Part shown: in pieces, positions 25,901 through 35,055 of the stretch | Layout: each line of letters opens with the position of its first letter | How positions within the stretch are numbered: position 1 is the first letter of the stretch | From: Paracoccaceae bacterium | Lineage (GTDB): Bacteria > Pseudomonadota > Alphaproteobacteria > Rhodobacterales > Rhodobacteraceae | Direction of reading: 5' to 3' | Assembly: GCA_027492585.1 (NCBI GenBank) | Contig: JAPUEK010000084.1 | Location: 1 to 44,760 of the forward strand | Length of the DNA: 44,760 bases | Position numbers and translations under genes: made by a program | The notes under the pieces: generated by a model | Database searches by the model: none | What the model was told of the DNA's origin: nothing | Seen by the model: only the letters and a program-made list of their open reading frames with translations

Positions 25901-26358
25901 GCTTGCAGGAACCGGCCAAGCGGCCCCTCCGGCCCGCCCGAAAGGCAGATCAGCCCCTCGGCATGGGCCGCCAGCTCCGCGACCGTCACCTGCGGCAGAA
26001 GCCCGGCCCCGGTCTTCTCCCCGTCGATGTAAAGGCAGGTGTTCAGCTTCATCAGGTTCATGTAGCCGGCTTCGTCCTGCGCCAGCAGCACGACCGGGGC
26101 AGGGGGGCGCGGCTTCTCCCCGGTCTGGGTCAGCTCATAGCAGAGCGAGACCTGGCAACCGACGATCGGCTGCACCCCCGCGCCCTGCGCCATCACCGAA
26201 AATTCCAGCGCCGCGAACATGTTGTTGCTGTCGGTCACGGCGACCGCGGGCATTTGCGCCGCCTCGCAAAGCTTGATAAGCTTCTTCACCGGCACCGCTC
26301 CTTCCAGAAGCGAATGTTCGGTATGCAGGCGGAGATGGATGAATCGTGGCTGGCCCAT
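22918..26358 (-). CDS. dnaE: DNA polymerase III alpha subunit
   Basis: The catalytic subunit of the replicative polymerase, 1146 residues, DnaE1 type. The PHP domain starts at FIHLRLHTEHSLLEGA and its metal motif is degenerate (AVTDSNNMFAALEF, where an active PHP would have TDH), as is common when proofreading is done by DnaQ. The polymerase core holds GPGRGSGAGSLVAYAL and the catalytic PDFDIDFCMDRR; FNKSHAAAYAVVSYQTAYLKA is the fingers helix region. A helix-hairpin-helix segment and an OB fold (IAKIAGSVSSKQERKSARGNRFAFVQLSD) follow. It is a single gene, divergent from xdhA. Full length, no frame damage. Confidence 0.97.
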   Translation of the reverse strand: MGQPRFIHLRLHTEHSLLEGAVPVKKLIKLCEAAQMPAVAVTDSNNMFAALEFSVMAQGAGVQPIVGCQVSLCYELTQTGEKPRPPAPVVLLAQDEAGYMNLMKLNTCLYIDGEKTGAGLLPQVTVAELAAHAEGLICLSGGPEGPLGRFLQAGQAAKAQALAAQLAGIYPGRFYIELQRHPGEGGRLPEGEALSERGLLEMAYAMDLPIVATNDVYFPKAEMFEAHDALICIAEGAYVDQSQPRRRLTPQHYFKSEAEMCALFADLPEALENTVEIARRCAFAAFKRKPILPRFADDEVQELRRQANEGLQRRLSVIPHAVSPEEYQARLDFELGIIEKMGFPGYFLIVADFIKWAKDHDIPVGPGRGSGAGSLVAYALTITDLDPLRYALLFERFLNPERVSMPDFDIDFCMDRREEVIQYVQERYGRDKVGQIITFGALLSKAAVRDVGRVLQLSYGQVDRLSKMIPVEGVKPVSITKALADEPRLREAAKEEVVGRLLTYAEQIEGLYRNASTHAAGVVIGDRPLDALVPLYQDPRSDMPATQFNMKWVEAAGLVKFDFLGLKTLTVIQNALELLKLRGISLDISLIPLDDKPTYELYAAAKTVAVFQVESSGMMDALRRMKPNCIEDIVALVALYRPGPMENIPTYCEVKNGQRDLESIHPTIDHILAETQGIIVYQEQVMQIAQVMAGYSLGGADLLRRAMGKKIAEEMAKERPKFVEGAAKTHNVPKDKAGEVFDLLEKFANYGFNKSHAAAYAVVSYQTAYLKANYPVEFMAAVMNCDLHLTDKLAVYKREVDKLGIKTVAPCVNASLATFTVREGQVIYALGALKNVGVEAMRLIVEARGERPFASLFDFARRVDLKRVGKRPMEMLARAGAFDRLDGNRARVFEALDALVAYSAAIHEAKSSSQVSLFGESGADIPEPRLPFRNDWLPVERLAQEHQAVGFYLSGHPLDDYMGALKRKDVKTLAEITALAERGPLIAKIAGSVSSKQERKSARGNRFAFVQLSDPTGLYEVTVFSDVLEAARDNLEPGKNVVLTVKADPDGEGVKLLANAVQPIDTVADQAGVADLRIYLDRAEALPSLATLLGKMEGRNRATIRLCIADEQGREIDMELPKPYPVTPQIKGAIKAIPGVVMVEEF

Positions 26359-26586
26359 CAGACCAGCCTAGCGAAGCACCCGCGCAAGGGAAAGGCCGCC
26401 TCATTCTTCGGCAAATTTTGAAGCTGCTTCGAAACGGAGCCGAAAGGTATTGCTTGCCAGAATCCCGCCTCGCAGGCTTGATCTGGTGAACAAGGCAAAA
26501 TGCCGAAGGCCCGCGCGGGTCGCTTTACGCCACATCGGGTGGCCGCGCAGATGGGTCCAGACGGGGAGAAGGTGGCGGGAAAAGAC

Positions 26587-28029
26587 ATGTCGGAGATCGC
26601 GTTTCTCTTGAATGGAACGCCGATCCGCGTTTCGGGGGAAAGCCCGACGCGGACGCTTCTCGACTGGCTGCGCGAAACGCGCGGGCTGAAAGGCACCAAG
26701 GAAGGCTGCAACGAGGGTGACTGCGGGGCCTGCACGGTCATGGTGACCGATGCCGCGGGACCGCGCGCGCTCAACGCCTGCATCCTCTTTCTGCCGCAGC
26801 TCCACGGCAAGGCCGTCCGCACCGTCGAGGGGCTGAGCGGCCCGCTCGGCCAGCCCCATCCGGTGCAGACCGCCATGGTCGATCACCACGGCAGCCAATG
26901 CGGCTTCTGCACGCCGGGCTTCGTCGTCTCCATGGCGGTTGGCCATGCGACCGGACGGCGCGACCATGACACGGTACTGGCGGGCAACCTCTGCCGCTGC
27001 ACCGGCTACGCCCCGATCATCCGCGCCGCCGAGGCCGCCGCCGCCAAGCCGGTGCCGGACTGGATGAAAACCGATGCCGCTTTCACATTGGCCCAAATAT
27101 CCTCGGGGGGGGACGCCGCAGGCGGCGGGGGGCTGACAGCCCCCCCCATTTCCGCCACCCCGACCCCCGCCACCGGGGCCTTCCGGCCGCAAACCGCGGA
27201 CGAGCTCGCCGCCTGGTATCTCGCCAATCCGCAGGCCACCCTGATCGCCGGGGCCACGGATGTCGGCCTCTGGGTGACGAAGATGCTCCGCGATCTCGCC
27301 CCCGTCGCCTTCCTGAACGGCATTGCCGGGATGCAGCGCATCGAGCGGCAGGGGGACGTGCTCCGCATCGGCGCAGGCGTCACCCTTACCGATCTGCGCG
27401 CGGCGATGGCGCCGCTCCACCCCTCGCTGGCCGAGCTGCTGCGCCGCTACGCGTCCGAACAGGTCCGCAATGCCGCCACCATCGGCGGCAATATCGCCAA
27501 TGGCTCGCCCATCGGCGATGGCCCGCCCGCGCTCATCGCGCTCGGCGCGACGCTGCATCTGCGGCGGGGCGACAGCCGGCGCGCGATGCCGCTGGAGGAT
27601 TTCTTCCTCGACTACCGCAAGCAGGATCGCCAGCCCGGCGAATTCGTGGAGGCGATCAGCCTCCCCGCCTCCGCCCCGGCGCTGCGCTGCTACAAGATCT
27701 CCAAACGCTTCGATCAGGACATTTCCGCCGTCTGCGGCTGCTTCAACGTCACCGTGGCCGATGGCCGTGTGACCGGGGCGCGCATTGCCTTCGGCGGCAT
27801 GGCCGGCATCCCGAAACGTGCGGCGGCGGTGGAGGCGGCCCTTCTCCGCCAGCCCTGGACGGAGGAGACCATCACCCGCGCCCGCGCGTCTTTCGCCAGC
27901 GATTTCCAGCCCCTGACCGATATGCGCGCCTCTGCCGCTTACCGCTTGCGGACGGCGGAAAACCTGCTGACCCGCTATTTCCACGATCTCGCCGGGGAAA
28001 CCGTACAGGTGCTGGAGGTGCGGGCATGA
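26587..28029 (+). CDS. xdhA: Xanthine dehydrogenase, FeS/FAD subunit
   Basis: The 480-residue small subunit of a bacterial (alpha-beta)2 xanthine dehydrogenase, which oxidises hypoxanthine and xanthine to urate and reduces NAD. The first [2Fe-2S] domain has [12 protein letters not shown] (Cys41, 46, 49), the second QCGFCTPGF and GNLCRCTGY. The FAD domain follows ([31 protein letters not shown]) and a CO_deh_flav C-terminal domain closes it ([15 protein letters not shown]). Residues 165-187, in the interdomain linker, are encoded by an inserted copy of the intergenic repeat. The start at 26587 is set by the first beta-strand (IAFLLNG). ATGA couples it to xdhB. Confidence 0.95.
   Translation: MSEIAFLLNGTPIRVSGESPTRTLLDWLRETRGLKGTKEGCNEGDCGACTVMVTDAAGPRALNACILFLPQLHGKAVRTVEGLSGPLGQPHPVQTAMVDHHGSQCGFCTPGFVVSMAVGHATGRRDHDTVLAGNLCRCTGYAPIIRAAEAAAAKPVPDWMKTDAAFTLAQISSGGDAAGGGGLTAPPISATPTPATGAFRPQTADELAAWYLANPQATLIAGATDVGLWVTKMLRDLAPVAFLNGIAGMQRIERQGDVLRIGAGVTLTDLRAAMAPLHPSLAELLRRYASEQVRNAATIGGNIANGSPIGDGPPALIALGATLHLRRGDSRRAMPLEDFFLDYRKQDRQPGEFVEAISLPASAPALRCYKISKRFDQDISAVCGCFNVTVADGRVTGARIAFGGMAGIPKRAAAVEAALLRQPWTEETITRARASFASDFQPLTDMRASAAYRLRTAENLLTRYFHDLAGETVQVLEVRA
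27080..27148 (-). repeat. Intergenic repeat copy F, inside xdhA
   Basis: On the minus strand the stretch ends with CCCCCCCCGAGGATATTT, then GGGCCAATGTGAAAG, which matches the tail of copy E (32930-32962) at nearly every base. Before it lie two hairpins, GGGGGGCTG-A-CAGCCCCCC and CGCCGC-AG-GCGGCG. The 69-bp element keeps the reading frame and codes for a Gly/Ala/Pro-rich linker. Confidence 0.75.
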
Positions 28030-30383
28030 GCATCGGCAAACCCCTTCCCCATGATTCCTCGCCGCTTCAGGTCACGGGCCTTGCGCGCTATGTCGATGAC
28101 GTGCCGCTGCCGGCGGGGGCGCTGCATCTCGCCTTCGGACTTTCGACCTGCGCCCATGGCGTGATCACCGCGATGGACCTGTCGGTCGTGCGCGCCGCCC
28201 CCGGTGTGGTGCTGGTGCTTTCGGCCGAGGATTTCCCGGAGATGCCGGATTGCTCGCCCTCCGTCCATGACGAGCCGCTGCTGGCCACCGGCACCGTTCA
28301 CCATGTCGGCCAGCCGGTGTTTCTGGTCGTGGCCGAAACCCATCTCGCCGCCCGCAAGGCCGCGCGCCTCGGGCGGATCACCTATGAGGAGCGTCCGGCG
28401 CTGCTGACCGTGGAGCAGGCGCTCGCCGCGAACAGCCGGTTCGAGAAAGGTCCGATCCTCTGGTCCAAGGGCGATGCGGGGGCGGCCATCGCTGCGGCTC
28501 CGCAGGTGATCGAAGGCGAATTCGAGGTCGGCGGGCAGGAGCATTTCTACCTCGAAGGCCAGATCGCCGCCGCCCTTCCGCAGGAGGACGGGATGCAGAT
28601 CCTTTCCTCCACCCAGCACCCGACGGAGATCCAGCACAAGGTCGCCCATGCCCTGCACCTGCCGATGTCGGCGGTGCGGGTGGAGATGCGGCGCATGGGC
28701 GGCGGCTTCGGCGGCAAGGAAAGCCAGGGCAATGCGCTCGCCATCGCCTGCGCGCTGGCGGCGCGGGCCACGGGGCGGGCCTGCAAGATGCGCTATGACC
28801 GCGACGATGACATGATGATCACCGGCAAGCGGCATGACCTGAAGATCCGCTACCGCGCCGGGATCGACGCTTCGGGGCGCGTTCTGGGGCTGGAGTTCAC
28901 CCATCTTTTCCGCTGCGGCTGGGCGCAGGATCTGTCGCTGCCGGTGGCGGACCGGGCCATGCTCCACGCCGACAATTGCTATCACCTGCCCGATATCCGC
29001 ATCGAAAGCCATCGCCTGCGGACCAACACCCAGAGCGCCACCGCCTATCGCGGTTTCGGCGGCCCGCAGGGCATGGTCGGGATCGAACGGGTCATGGATC
29101 ACGCCGCCTTTGCCACGGGCCGCGACCCGCTGGAGGTGCGGCGCGTGAATTTCTACCGGGCGGCTCCGGCGCAAGGCCCCGGCATTTCTCCCGGCACGGG
29201 CCACCGCTTCGGCGCCGAACATTCCCCGGCCAATTCCGCACCCCAGACCACCCCCTACCACATGGAGGTGGAGGATTTCATCGGTCATGAGCTTGTGGCC
29301 GAATTGGAGAAAACTGCGGATTATCAGGCCCGCCGCGCCGAAATCGCGCTGTGGAATAGCAAAAATCCGATCCTGAAGCGCGGCATCGCGCTGACCCCGG
29401 TGAAATTCGGCATCAGCTTCACCCTCACCTTCCTCAATCAGGCGGGGGCGCTTGTCCATGTCTATCAGGACGGCTCCATCCACCTGAACCATGGCGGGAC
29501 GGAGATGGGGCAGGGTCTGAACCAGAAGGTCGCGCAGGTTGCGGCTTCGGTTTTCGGGGTGGAGACGGGTGATATCAAGATCACCGCCACCGATACCGGC
29601 AAGGTGCCGAATACGTCGGCGACGGCGGCCAGCTCCGGTTCCGACCTGAACGGGATGGCCGCGCAGGCGGCCTGCGAGACGATCCGCCTGCGGCTGGCGG
29701 AGTTCCTCGGCGCGCGCCATCAGGCGCGGGCGGAGGCGGTGGAATTCGCCGAAGGCCGGGTGCGGGTCGCGGGTGCGGACTACGCTTTTGCCGAGGTGGC
29801 GCAGATGGCCTATCAGGCCCGCGTCTCGCTCTCCTCCACGGGCTTTTACGCGACGCCGAAGATCGTCTGGGACCGGGTGAAGGGCTCCGGCCGGCCGTTC
29901 TACTACTTCGCCTATGGCGCGGCGGTGACGGAGGTGGTCATCGACACGCTGACCGGCGAGAACCGCATCCTGCGCGCCGACATCCTGCATGATACCGGCA
30001 AATCCCTGAACCCCGCGCTCGACATCGGGCAGGTGGAGGGGGCCTATGTGCAGGGCGCCGGCTGGCTGACGACGGAGGAACTGGTCTGGGATGGCAAGGG
30101 CAAGCTGACCACCCATGCGCCCTCCACCTACAAGATCCCGGCCTGTTCGGACCGCCCGCCCATCTTCAACGTGGCGCTCTGGGGCAAGCCCAACCGCGAG
30201 AATTCGGTGGGCAAATCCAAGGCCGTGGGCGAGCCGCCCTTCATGCTCGGCATTTCGGCGCTTTATGCGCTGTCGGATGCGGTGGCGGCCTGCGGGGATG
30301 GCACGGTCTATCCGGCGCTGAACGCGCCTGCGACGGCGGAACGGGTGTTGGCCGCCGTGGAACGGCAGCGCGGCCATGTTTGA
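28026..30383 (+). CDS. xdhB: Xanthine dehydrogenase, molybdenum-cofactor subunit
   Basis: The 785-residue large subunit carrying the molybdopterin active site. [12 protein letters not shown] and the [11 protein letters not shown] segment contact the cofactor; the substrate-site residues match the xanthine dehydrogenase rather than aldehyde oxidase pattern ([19 protein letters not shown]). The catalytic glutamate is Glu736 in AVGEPPFML, matching the known Glu730 of the Rhodobacter capsulatus enzyme. [14 protein letters not shown] and [15 protein letters not shown] are further family blocks. It overlaps xdhA and xdhC (8 bp), so the three proteins are made together. Confidence 0.96.
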   Translation: MSIGKPLPHDSSPLQVTGLARYVDDVPLPAGALHLAFGLSTCAHGVITAMDLSVVRAAPGVVLVLSAEDFPEMPDCSPSVHDEPLLATGTVHHVGQPVFLVVAETHLAARKAARLGRITYEERPALLTVEQALAANSRFEKGPILWSKGDAGAAIAAAPQVIEGEFEVGGQEHFYLEGQIAAALPQEDGMQILSSTQHPTEIQHKVAHALHLPMSAVRVEMRRMGGGFGGKESQGNALAIACALAARATGRACKMRYDRDDDMMITGKRHDLKIRYRAGIDASGRVLGLEFTHLFRCGWAQDLSLPVADRAMLHADNCYHLPDIRIESHRLRTNTQSATAYRGFGGPQGMVGIERVMDHAAFATGRDPLEVRRVNFYRAAPAQGPGISPGTGHRFGAEHSPANSAPQTTPYHMEVEDFIGHELVAELEKTADYQARRAEIALWNSKNPILKRGIALTPVKFGISFTLTFLNQAGALVHVYQDGSIHLNHGGTEMGQGLNQKVAQVAASVFGVETGDIKITATDTGKVPNTSATAASSGSDLNGMAAQAACETIRLRLAEFLGARHQARAEAVEFAEGRVRVAGADYAFAEVAQMAYQARVSLSSTGFYATPKIVWDRVKGSGRPFYYFAYGAAVTEVVIDTLTGENRILRADILHDTGKSLNPALDIGQVEGAYVQGAGWLTTEELVWDGKGKLTTHAPSTYKIPACSDRPPIFNVALWGKPNRENSVGKSKAVGEPPFMLGISALYALSDAVAACGDGTVYPALNAPATAERVLAAVERQRGHV

Positions 30384-31380
30384 CCTTGCCGATCTCCGCC
30401 GCGAACTGGCCGCGCGGGGCCGGGTCGTGCGCGTGGTGATTGCCGCGCATGACGGCTCCTCCCCGCGCGAGGTCGGGGCGGCGATGCTGGTCTGGGAGGA
30501 CGGGCAGAGCGGCACCATCGGCGGCGGCGCGCTCGAATGGGAGGCGACGCTGCGGGCGCGGGCGATGTTGCCCACCGGCGGGGCGCGGATCGACCGCGAG
30601 GCGCTCGGGCCGAAGCTTGGCCAGTGCTGCGGCGGGGCGGTCACCGTCCTGACCGAGGTGTATGATGCCGTGCCGCAGCCCGAAGCCGGGGTGCTGGCCC
30701 GCGCCGTTGATGGCCGCGACATGCCGCTGGCCGTCAAGCGCGTGCTCGACCGGGCGCGGGCGCAGGGCGCGCTGCCCGAGCCGCACCTGGTGCAGGGCTG
30801 GTTCGTGGAGCCGGTTGCCCATGACGACCGCAAGATCTGGATCTGGGGGGCGGGGCATGTCGGCCGGGCGATGGTCGCGGTCATGGCGCCGCTGCCGGGT
30901 CTTGCGATCACCTGGATCGACACGGCGGCGGACCGCTTTCCGGCGGAAATCCCCGAGGGGGTCACCCCTCTCTGGGCCGCGGCCCCCGAGCTTCTGGCCG
31001 ACCATGCGCCGCCGGAGGCCGAACATCTGGTGCTGACCTATTCGCACGCACTGGATCTGGAATTGTGCCACCGGCTCTTGCGCCGGGGGTTCAGGGAGGT
31101 GGGGCTGATCGGCTCCGCCACCAAATGGGCGCGCTTTCAAGGCAGGCTCCGGGCTCTGGGGCATCCGGCGACGGCGATCGACCGGATCACCTGCCCGATC
31201 GGAAACCCCGCCCTGGGCAAACACCCGCAGGCCATAGCCATTGGCGTTGCGGTTCGGATACTTGAAAAGAATAATAAAAACTCAGCCGAGACGGAGATCG
31301 CGGATGACAACAGGGACAGGCCAGGACCTTTTGCGCGTGGAAGGGCTCACAAAAGCCTATCCGGGCGTGGTGGCCAATAG
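30376..31380 (+). CDS. xdhC: Xanthine dehydrogenase accessory protein, with unusual C-terminal extension
   Basis: XdhC binds sulphurated molybdenum cofactor and inserts it into XdhB. N-terminal blocks AAHDGSSPREVGAAMLV, GTIGGGALEWEA and LGPKLGQCCGGAVTVL (conserved cysteines) and the Rossmann-like IWGAGHVGRAMV plus YSHALDLELCHRLL and LIGSATKWARF identify it. The family normally ends shortly after NPALGKHPQAIAIGVAVRIL; here the frame runs ~38 residues on (EKNNKNSAETEIADD... to RGGQ) and overlaps the ABC ATPase gene by 77 bp. The tail starts in an AT-rich patch that also looks like a promoter, so it is probably non-functional sequence gained by loss of the original stop. Confidence 0.92.
   Translation: MFDLADLRRELAARGRVVRVVIAAHDGSSPREVGAAMLVWEDGQSGTIGGGALEWEATLRARAMLPTGGARIDREALGPKLGQCCGGAVTVLTEVYDAVPQPEAGVLARAVDGRDMPLAVKRVLDRARAQGALPEPHLVQGWFVEPVAHDDRKIWIWGAGHVGRAMVAVMAPLPGLAITWIDTAADRFPAEIPEGVTPLWAAAPELLADHAPPEAEHLVLTYSHALDLELCHRLLRRGFREVGLIGSATKWARFQGRLRALGHPATAIDRITCPIGNPALGKHPQAIAIGVAVRILEKNNKNSAETEIADDNRDRPGPFARGRAHKSLSGRGGQ
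31247..31275 (+). promoter_or_regulatory. Possible internal promoter before the BMP-type transporter genes
   Basis: TTGCGG (31247-31252), a 17-bp spacer, and AATAAT (31270-31275, five of six to TATAAT) lie in an AT-rich pocket at the end of xdhC, 29 bp before the ABC ATPase start. It would allow the transporter to be made without xdh. Confidence 0.4.
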
Positions 31381-32845
31381 CGACGTATCCTTCACCTTGA
31401 AAGCCGGCGAGGTCCATGCCCTTCTCGGAGAGAACGGCGCGGGCAAATCCACCATGGTCAAGATGATCTATGGGCTGGTGAAACCCGACAGCGGACGGAT
31501 GATCTGGAAGGGCGCGCCCTATGCGCCGGCAGAGCCGAGGGCGGCGCGGGCCTCGGGCGTGGCCATGGTCTTCCAGCATTTCAGCCTCTTCGAGGCGCTG
31601 AACGTCGCGGAGAACGTGGCGCTCGGCATGGAGAACCCGCCGCCGATGGGCGAGCTTGCCGCCCGCATCAAGGCGGTGAGCGAGGAATACGGCCTGCCGC
31701 TCGACCCGTCCCGGATGGTCGGTGATCTCTCCGCCGGGGAGCGTCAGCGGGTCGAGATCATCCGCTGCCTGTTGCAGGACCCGAAACTGCTGATCATGGA
31801 CGAACCCACCAGCGTTCTGACCCCGCAGGAGGTGGAGATCCTTTTCAAGACGCTCCGCCAGCTTTCGGCGGAGGGAACGGCGATCCTCTACATCAGCCAC
31901 AAGCTGGAGGAGATCCGCACGCTTTGCGACGAGGCGACGATCCTGCGGCGCGGCAAGGTGGTCGGCACCTGCACCCCGCGCGAGCGGACGGCGCGGGAGA
32001 TGGCGGAGATGATGGTCGGCGCCGTGCTGACCCCGCCGGAGCGGGCGCCGCGCAAGGATTGGGGCGACACGGCCCCGGCGCTGTCGGTGAAGGGATTGTC
32101 GGTGGCGTCGCCCATTCCCTTCGGCACGGCGCTGAAGGCGGTCGGCTTCGATGTGGCGCGCGGCGAGGTTCTGGGCATCGCCGGGGTGGCGGGCAACGGG
32201 CAGGACGAATTGCTGCTGGCCCTGTCGGGCGAGATCCGCTCGGAGCCGGGCATGGTGACGGCGGCGGGGGTGCCGGTCGGCACGCTCGGCCCGGCGGCGC
32301 GGCGGCGCATCGGCTTCGTCATGGCGCCGGAAGACCGGCTCGGCCATGCGGCGGCGCCGGACATGTCGCTGGTGGAGAACGCCTTTCTGACCGGGGCGAT
32401 CCGCAAGGGTCTGACCCGGCGCGGCTTCATCGACTGGGCGGCGACCAGGGATTTCGCCGAGGCGGTGATCAGGGATTACGATGTAAGAACCCCATCTTCG
32501 GGAGCGGCGGCGCGGTCGCTGTCCGGGGGGAACCTGCAGAAATTCGTGATCGGCCGCGAATTGTCGCAGGCACCGGAGGTCATCGTGATCAACCAGCCGA
32601 CCTGGGGCGTCGATGCGGCGGCGGCGGCCTCCATCCGACAGGCGATCCTCGACCGGGCGGCGGCAGGGGCGGCGGTCGTGGTCATCAGCCAGGATCTGGA
32701 CGAGCTGCTGGAGGTGTCGGACAGTTTTGCCGTTCTGAACGAGGGGCGGCTGACCGTGCCGCGCCCGGTGAAGGGGCTGACCATCGACGAGATCGGCCTG
32801 ATGATGGGCGGCGCCCATGGCATGGAGGTCGCGCATCATGGCTGA
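31304..32845 (+). CDS. BMP-type nucleoside/purine ABC transporter, ATP-binding protein
   Basis: A 513-residue double-ABC ATPase (COG3845 type) that powers uptake of nucleosides or nucleobases. The first ABC domain is complete: GENGAGKSTMVK (Walker A), LSAGERQRVEI (signature) and LLIMDEPTSVL (Walker B). The second is partly degenerate, with GVAGNGQDELLLAL in place of Walker A, signature LSGGNLQKFVIGREL and VIVINQPTWGVD, as usual for sugar/nucleoside CUT2-like ATPases. CGGAG precedes the ATG at 31304. It overlaps xdhC and leads two permeases and a BMP-family binding protein; the xdh neighbours point to purines as cargo. Confidence 0.9.
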   Translation: MTTGTGQDLLRVEGLTKAYPGVVANSDVSFTLKAGEVHALLGENGAGKSTMVKMIYGLVKPDSGRMIWKGAPYAPAEPRAARASGVAMVFQHFSLFEALNVAENVALGMENPPPMGELAARIKAVSEEYGLPLDPSRMVGDLSAGERQRVEIIRCLLQDPKLLIMDEPTSVLTPQEVEILFKTLRQLSAEGTAILYISHKLEEIRTLCDEATILRRGKVVGTCTPRERTAREMAEMMVGAVLTPPERAPRKDWGDTAPALSVKGLSVASPIPFGTALKAVGFDVARGEVLGIAGVAGNGQDELLLALSGEIRSEPGMVTAAGVPVGTLGPAARRRIGFVMAPEDRLGHAAAPDMSLVENAFLTGAIRKGLTRRGFIDWAATRDFAEAVIRDYDVRTPSSGAAARSLSGGNLQKFVIGRELSQAPEVIVINQPTWGVDAAAAASIRQAILDRAAAGAAVVVISQDLDELLEVSDSFAVLNEGRLTVPRPVKGLTIDEIGLMMGGAHGMEVAHHG

Positions 32846-32861
32846 GCTTTGCGCGAGGATG

Positions 32862-32962
32862 GGGGCCGTCTGCCCCGCGGCTCCGGTGAAAGGAGAGGGG
32901 GCCGTCTGCCCCCCCGGCCCTGCGGGCCTCCCCCCCGAGGATATTTATGGCAATGTGAAAGA
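32862..32962 (+). repeat. Intergenic repeat copy E with doubled 5' part
   Basis: GGGGGCCGTCTGCCCC appears twice (about 32862 and 32897). The second copy continues into CCCTGCGGGCCTCCCCCCCG and the conserved tail CCCCGAGGATATTTATGGCA, then ATGTGAAAG (to 32962). It lies in the 128-bp gap between the transporter ATPase and first permease genes, inside an otherwise tight operon. Confidence 0.65.
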
Positions 32963-32973
32963 GGAGGGCGGTC

Positions 32974-34086
32974 ATGCTCACGCTTGAAAAACGCCCGACG
33001 CCGAGCCGGTTCTGGACGGCGGCGACCCCGGTGGTGGCGGTGCTGCTGACCATGGTGGCGGGGGGCATCATGTTCATGCTGCTCGGCAAGAATCCGTTCG
33101 AGGTGATCCGCACGATCTTCTGGGACCCGCTCTTCGGCGAATTCGCCTGGTATCTGCGCGCGCAGCTTCTGGTGAAGGCCGGGCCGCTGATCCTGATCGC
33201 GGTGGGGCTGAGCCTCGGTTTCCGGGCCGGGATCTGGAACATCGGGGCCGAGGGCCAGTATATCATGGGCGCCGTCATCGGCGCAGCGGTGGGGCTGGCG
33301 GCCTTTCCGACGGAGAACCGGCTGATCTATCCGGTGATGGTGCTGGCCGGCGCCTTCGGCGGCTGGTTCTGGGCGATGATCCCGGCGATACTGAAGACCA
33401 GGTTCAATACGAATGAGATCCTCGTCTCGCTGATGCTCGTCTATGTGGCGCAGACCATCCTCGCCATGGCTTCGACCGGGTTCCTGCGGAACCCCGAAGG
33501 GTCGGGCTTTCCGGGAAGCCGCAATTTCTCCAATTACAAGGCGGCGTCCAACCCCGAACTCATCGCCGGGACCGGGATGCATTGGGGGGTGGTTGCGGCT
33601 TTCGTGACGGTGATCGCGGCCTATGTGCTGTTGCAGCGCCATCTTCTCGGCTTCCAGATCAAGCTCTCCGGGCAGGCCCCGCGGGCGGCGCGGTTCCATG
33701 GGGTCAATCCCACGAAGCTGACCGTGCTCTGCATGGGGATTTCGGGGGCGCTTGCCGGTCTTGCGGGGCTGTTCGAGGTCACAGGTCCGGCGGGGCAGAT
33801 CAGCATCGACTTCAATGTGGGCTATGGCTTCACCGCGATCATCGTGGCCTTCCTCGGCCGGCTGAACCCCATCGGCATCCTGCTTGCCGGGCTGATCATG
33901 GCGCTGACCTATATCGGCGGCGAGATGGCCTCGACCAATCTCGGCCTGCCTTCGGCGGCGATCCAGGCCTTCCAGGGGATGCTCCTGTTCTTCCTGCTGG
34001 CCGTCGATGTTCTTTCCAACTACCGCCTGCGGCTCTTCACCGCCGGGGCGGGTCCTGCCAAAACCAAGACCGGAGGAGCTAGCTGA
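32974..34086 (+). CDS. BMP-type ABC transporter, permease 1
   Basis: A 370-residue inner-membrane permease of the BPD_transp_2 family. About ten hydrophobic segments; the family block AGIWNIGAEGQYIMGAVIGA (about residues 82-101) and the FNTNEILVSLMLVYVAQ segment are clear, and GVNPTKLTVLCMGISGALAGLAG is the EAA-like cytoplasmic coupling region. AAAGAGGAGG precedes the ATG. Its TGA overlaps the ATG of permease 2 (TGATG). The 128-bp gap before it, filled by a repeat, may lower its expression relative to the ATPase. Confidence 0.9.
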   Translation: MLTLEKRPTPSRFWTAATPVVAVLLTMVAGGIMFMLLGKNPFEVIRTIFWDPLFGEFAWYLRAQLLVKAGPLILIAVGLSLGFRAGIWNIGAEGQYIMGAVIGAAVGLAAFPTENRLIYPVMVLAGAFGGWFWAMIPAILKTRFNTNEILVSLMLVYVAQTILAMASTGFLRNPEGSGFPGSRNFSNYKAASNPELIAGTGMHWGVVAAFVTVIAAYVLLQRHLLGFQIKLSGQAPRAARFHGVNPTKLTVLCMGISGALAGLAGLFEVTGPAGQISIDFNVGYGFTAIIVAFLGRLNPIGILLAGLIMALTYIGGEMASTNLGLPSAAIQAFQGMLLFFLLAVDVLSNYRLRLFTAGAGPAKTKTGGAS

Positions 34087-35018
34087 TGGATTTCGGTGGA
34101 ATCAATCCGGTCGTCCTGATCGCTTCCCTGATGGTGGCCGCGGTGCCGATCATGCTGGCTGCCCTCGGCGAGCTGGTGGTGGAAAAGTCGGGGGTGCTGA
34201 ACCTCGGGGTCGAGGGGATGATGATCATGGGGGCGATCTGCGGCTTCATGGCCGCCGTCCACACCGGCAGCCCGTTCCTCGGCTTCATCGGCGGTGCGGC
34301 GGGAGGGGCGGTTCTGAGCCTCGTCTTTGCCGTGCTGACCCAGGGGCTTCTGGCCAATCAGGTGGCGACGGGCCTGGCGCTGACGCTCTTCGGGCTCGGG
34401 CTGTCGAGCCTGATGGGGCAGGGTTACAACGGCATCAAGCCGCCGCTGACCGGGGCGGTGCCGTTCGGCCCGCTGCGCGACATTCCCGTGCTGGGGCGCA
34501 TTCTCTTCAGTCATGACTGGGTGGTCTATTTCTCCATCGCGGCCACCGCGCTGGTCTGGTGGGTGCTGAAGGCGACGCGGCTCGGTCTCGTCATCCGGGC
34601 GGTGGGCGAGAACCATGACGCGGCCCATGCGCTCGGCTACAAGGTGCAGCGCGTCCGTCTGGGCTGCATCCTGTTCGGCGGCGCCATGGCGGGGATGGGC
34701 GGGGCCTACATCAGCCTTGCCCGCGTGCCGCAATGGACCGACGGGATCACCGCGGGCGCCGGCTGGATCGCACTCGCCATCGTGGTCTTTTCGAGCTGGA
34801 AGCCGTGGCGAATCCTGATCGGCGCCTATCTTTTCGGCGGAATCTCCCAGCTTCAGCTTAGTCTTCAGGCATCCGGGAGCAAGATTCCGGTCGGATACTT
34901 GTCCATGGCACCGTATCTGATAACCATCCTTGTGCTGGTCATCATGTCGTCGGGCCGGGCGAAGGCGTCGCTGAAGGCGCCCGCAGCCCTGGGCCAGAAT
35001 TTCCATGCCTCACGCTGA
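34086..35018 (+). CDS. BMP-type ABC transporter, permease 2
   Basis: A 310-residue paralogous permease that pairs with permease 1. It has the matching LVVEKSGVLNLGVEGMMIMGA block, several transmembrane helices, and VGENHDAAHALGYKVQRVRLGCILFGGAMAGMGGAYIS as coupling region. The domain order and spacing to the binding-protein gene (37 bp) fit a standard nucleoside/purine importer operon. Confidence 0.9.
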   Translation: MDFGGINPVVLIASLMVAAVPIMLAALGELVVEKSGVLNLGVEGMMIMGAICGFMAAVHTGSPFLGFIGGAAGGAVLSLVFAVLTQGLLANQVATGLALTLFGLGLSSLMGQGYNGIKPPLTGAVPFGPLRDIPVLGRILFSHDWVVYFSIAATALVWWVLKATRLGLVIRAVGENHDAAHALGYKVQRVRLGCILFGGAMAGMGGAYISLARVPQWTDGITAGAGWIALAIVVFSSWKPWRILIGAYLFGGISQLQLSLQASGSKIPVGYLSMAPYLITILVLVIMSSGRAKASLKAPAALGQNFHASR

Positions 35019-35055
35019 GGCCAATCAACTGCGAAACCCAACGGGAGAAAAACGA

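Noticed and set aside
23521-26421. A 966-codon open frame opposite dnaE
   Set aside because: dnaE has all its motifs on the minus strand; the plus-strand product is a His/Arg/Leu-rich shadow.
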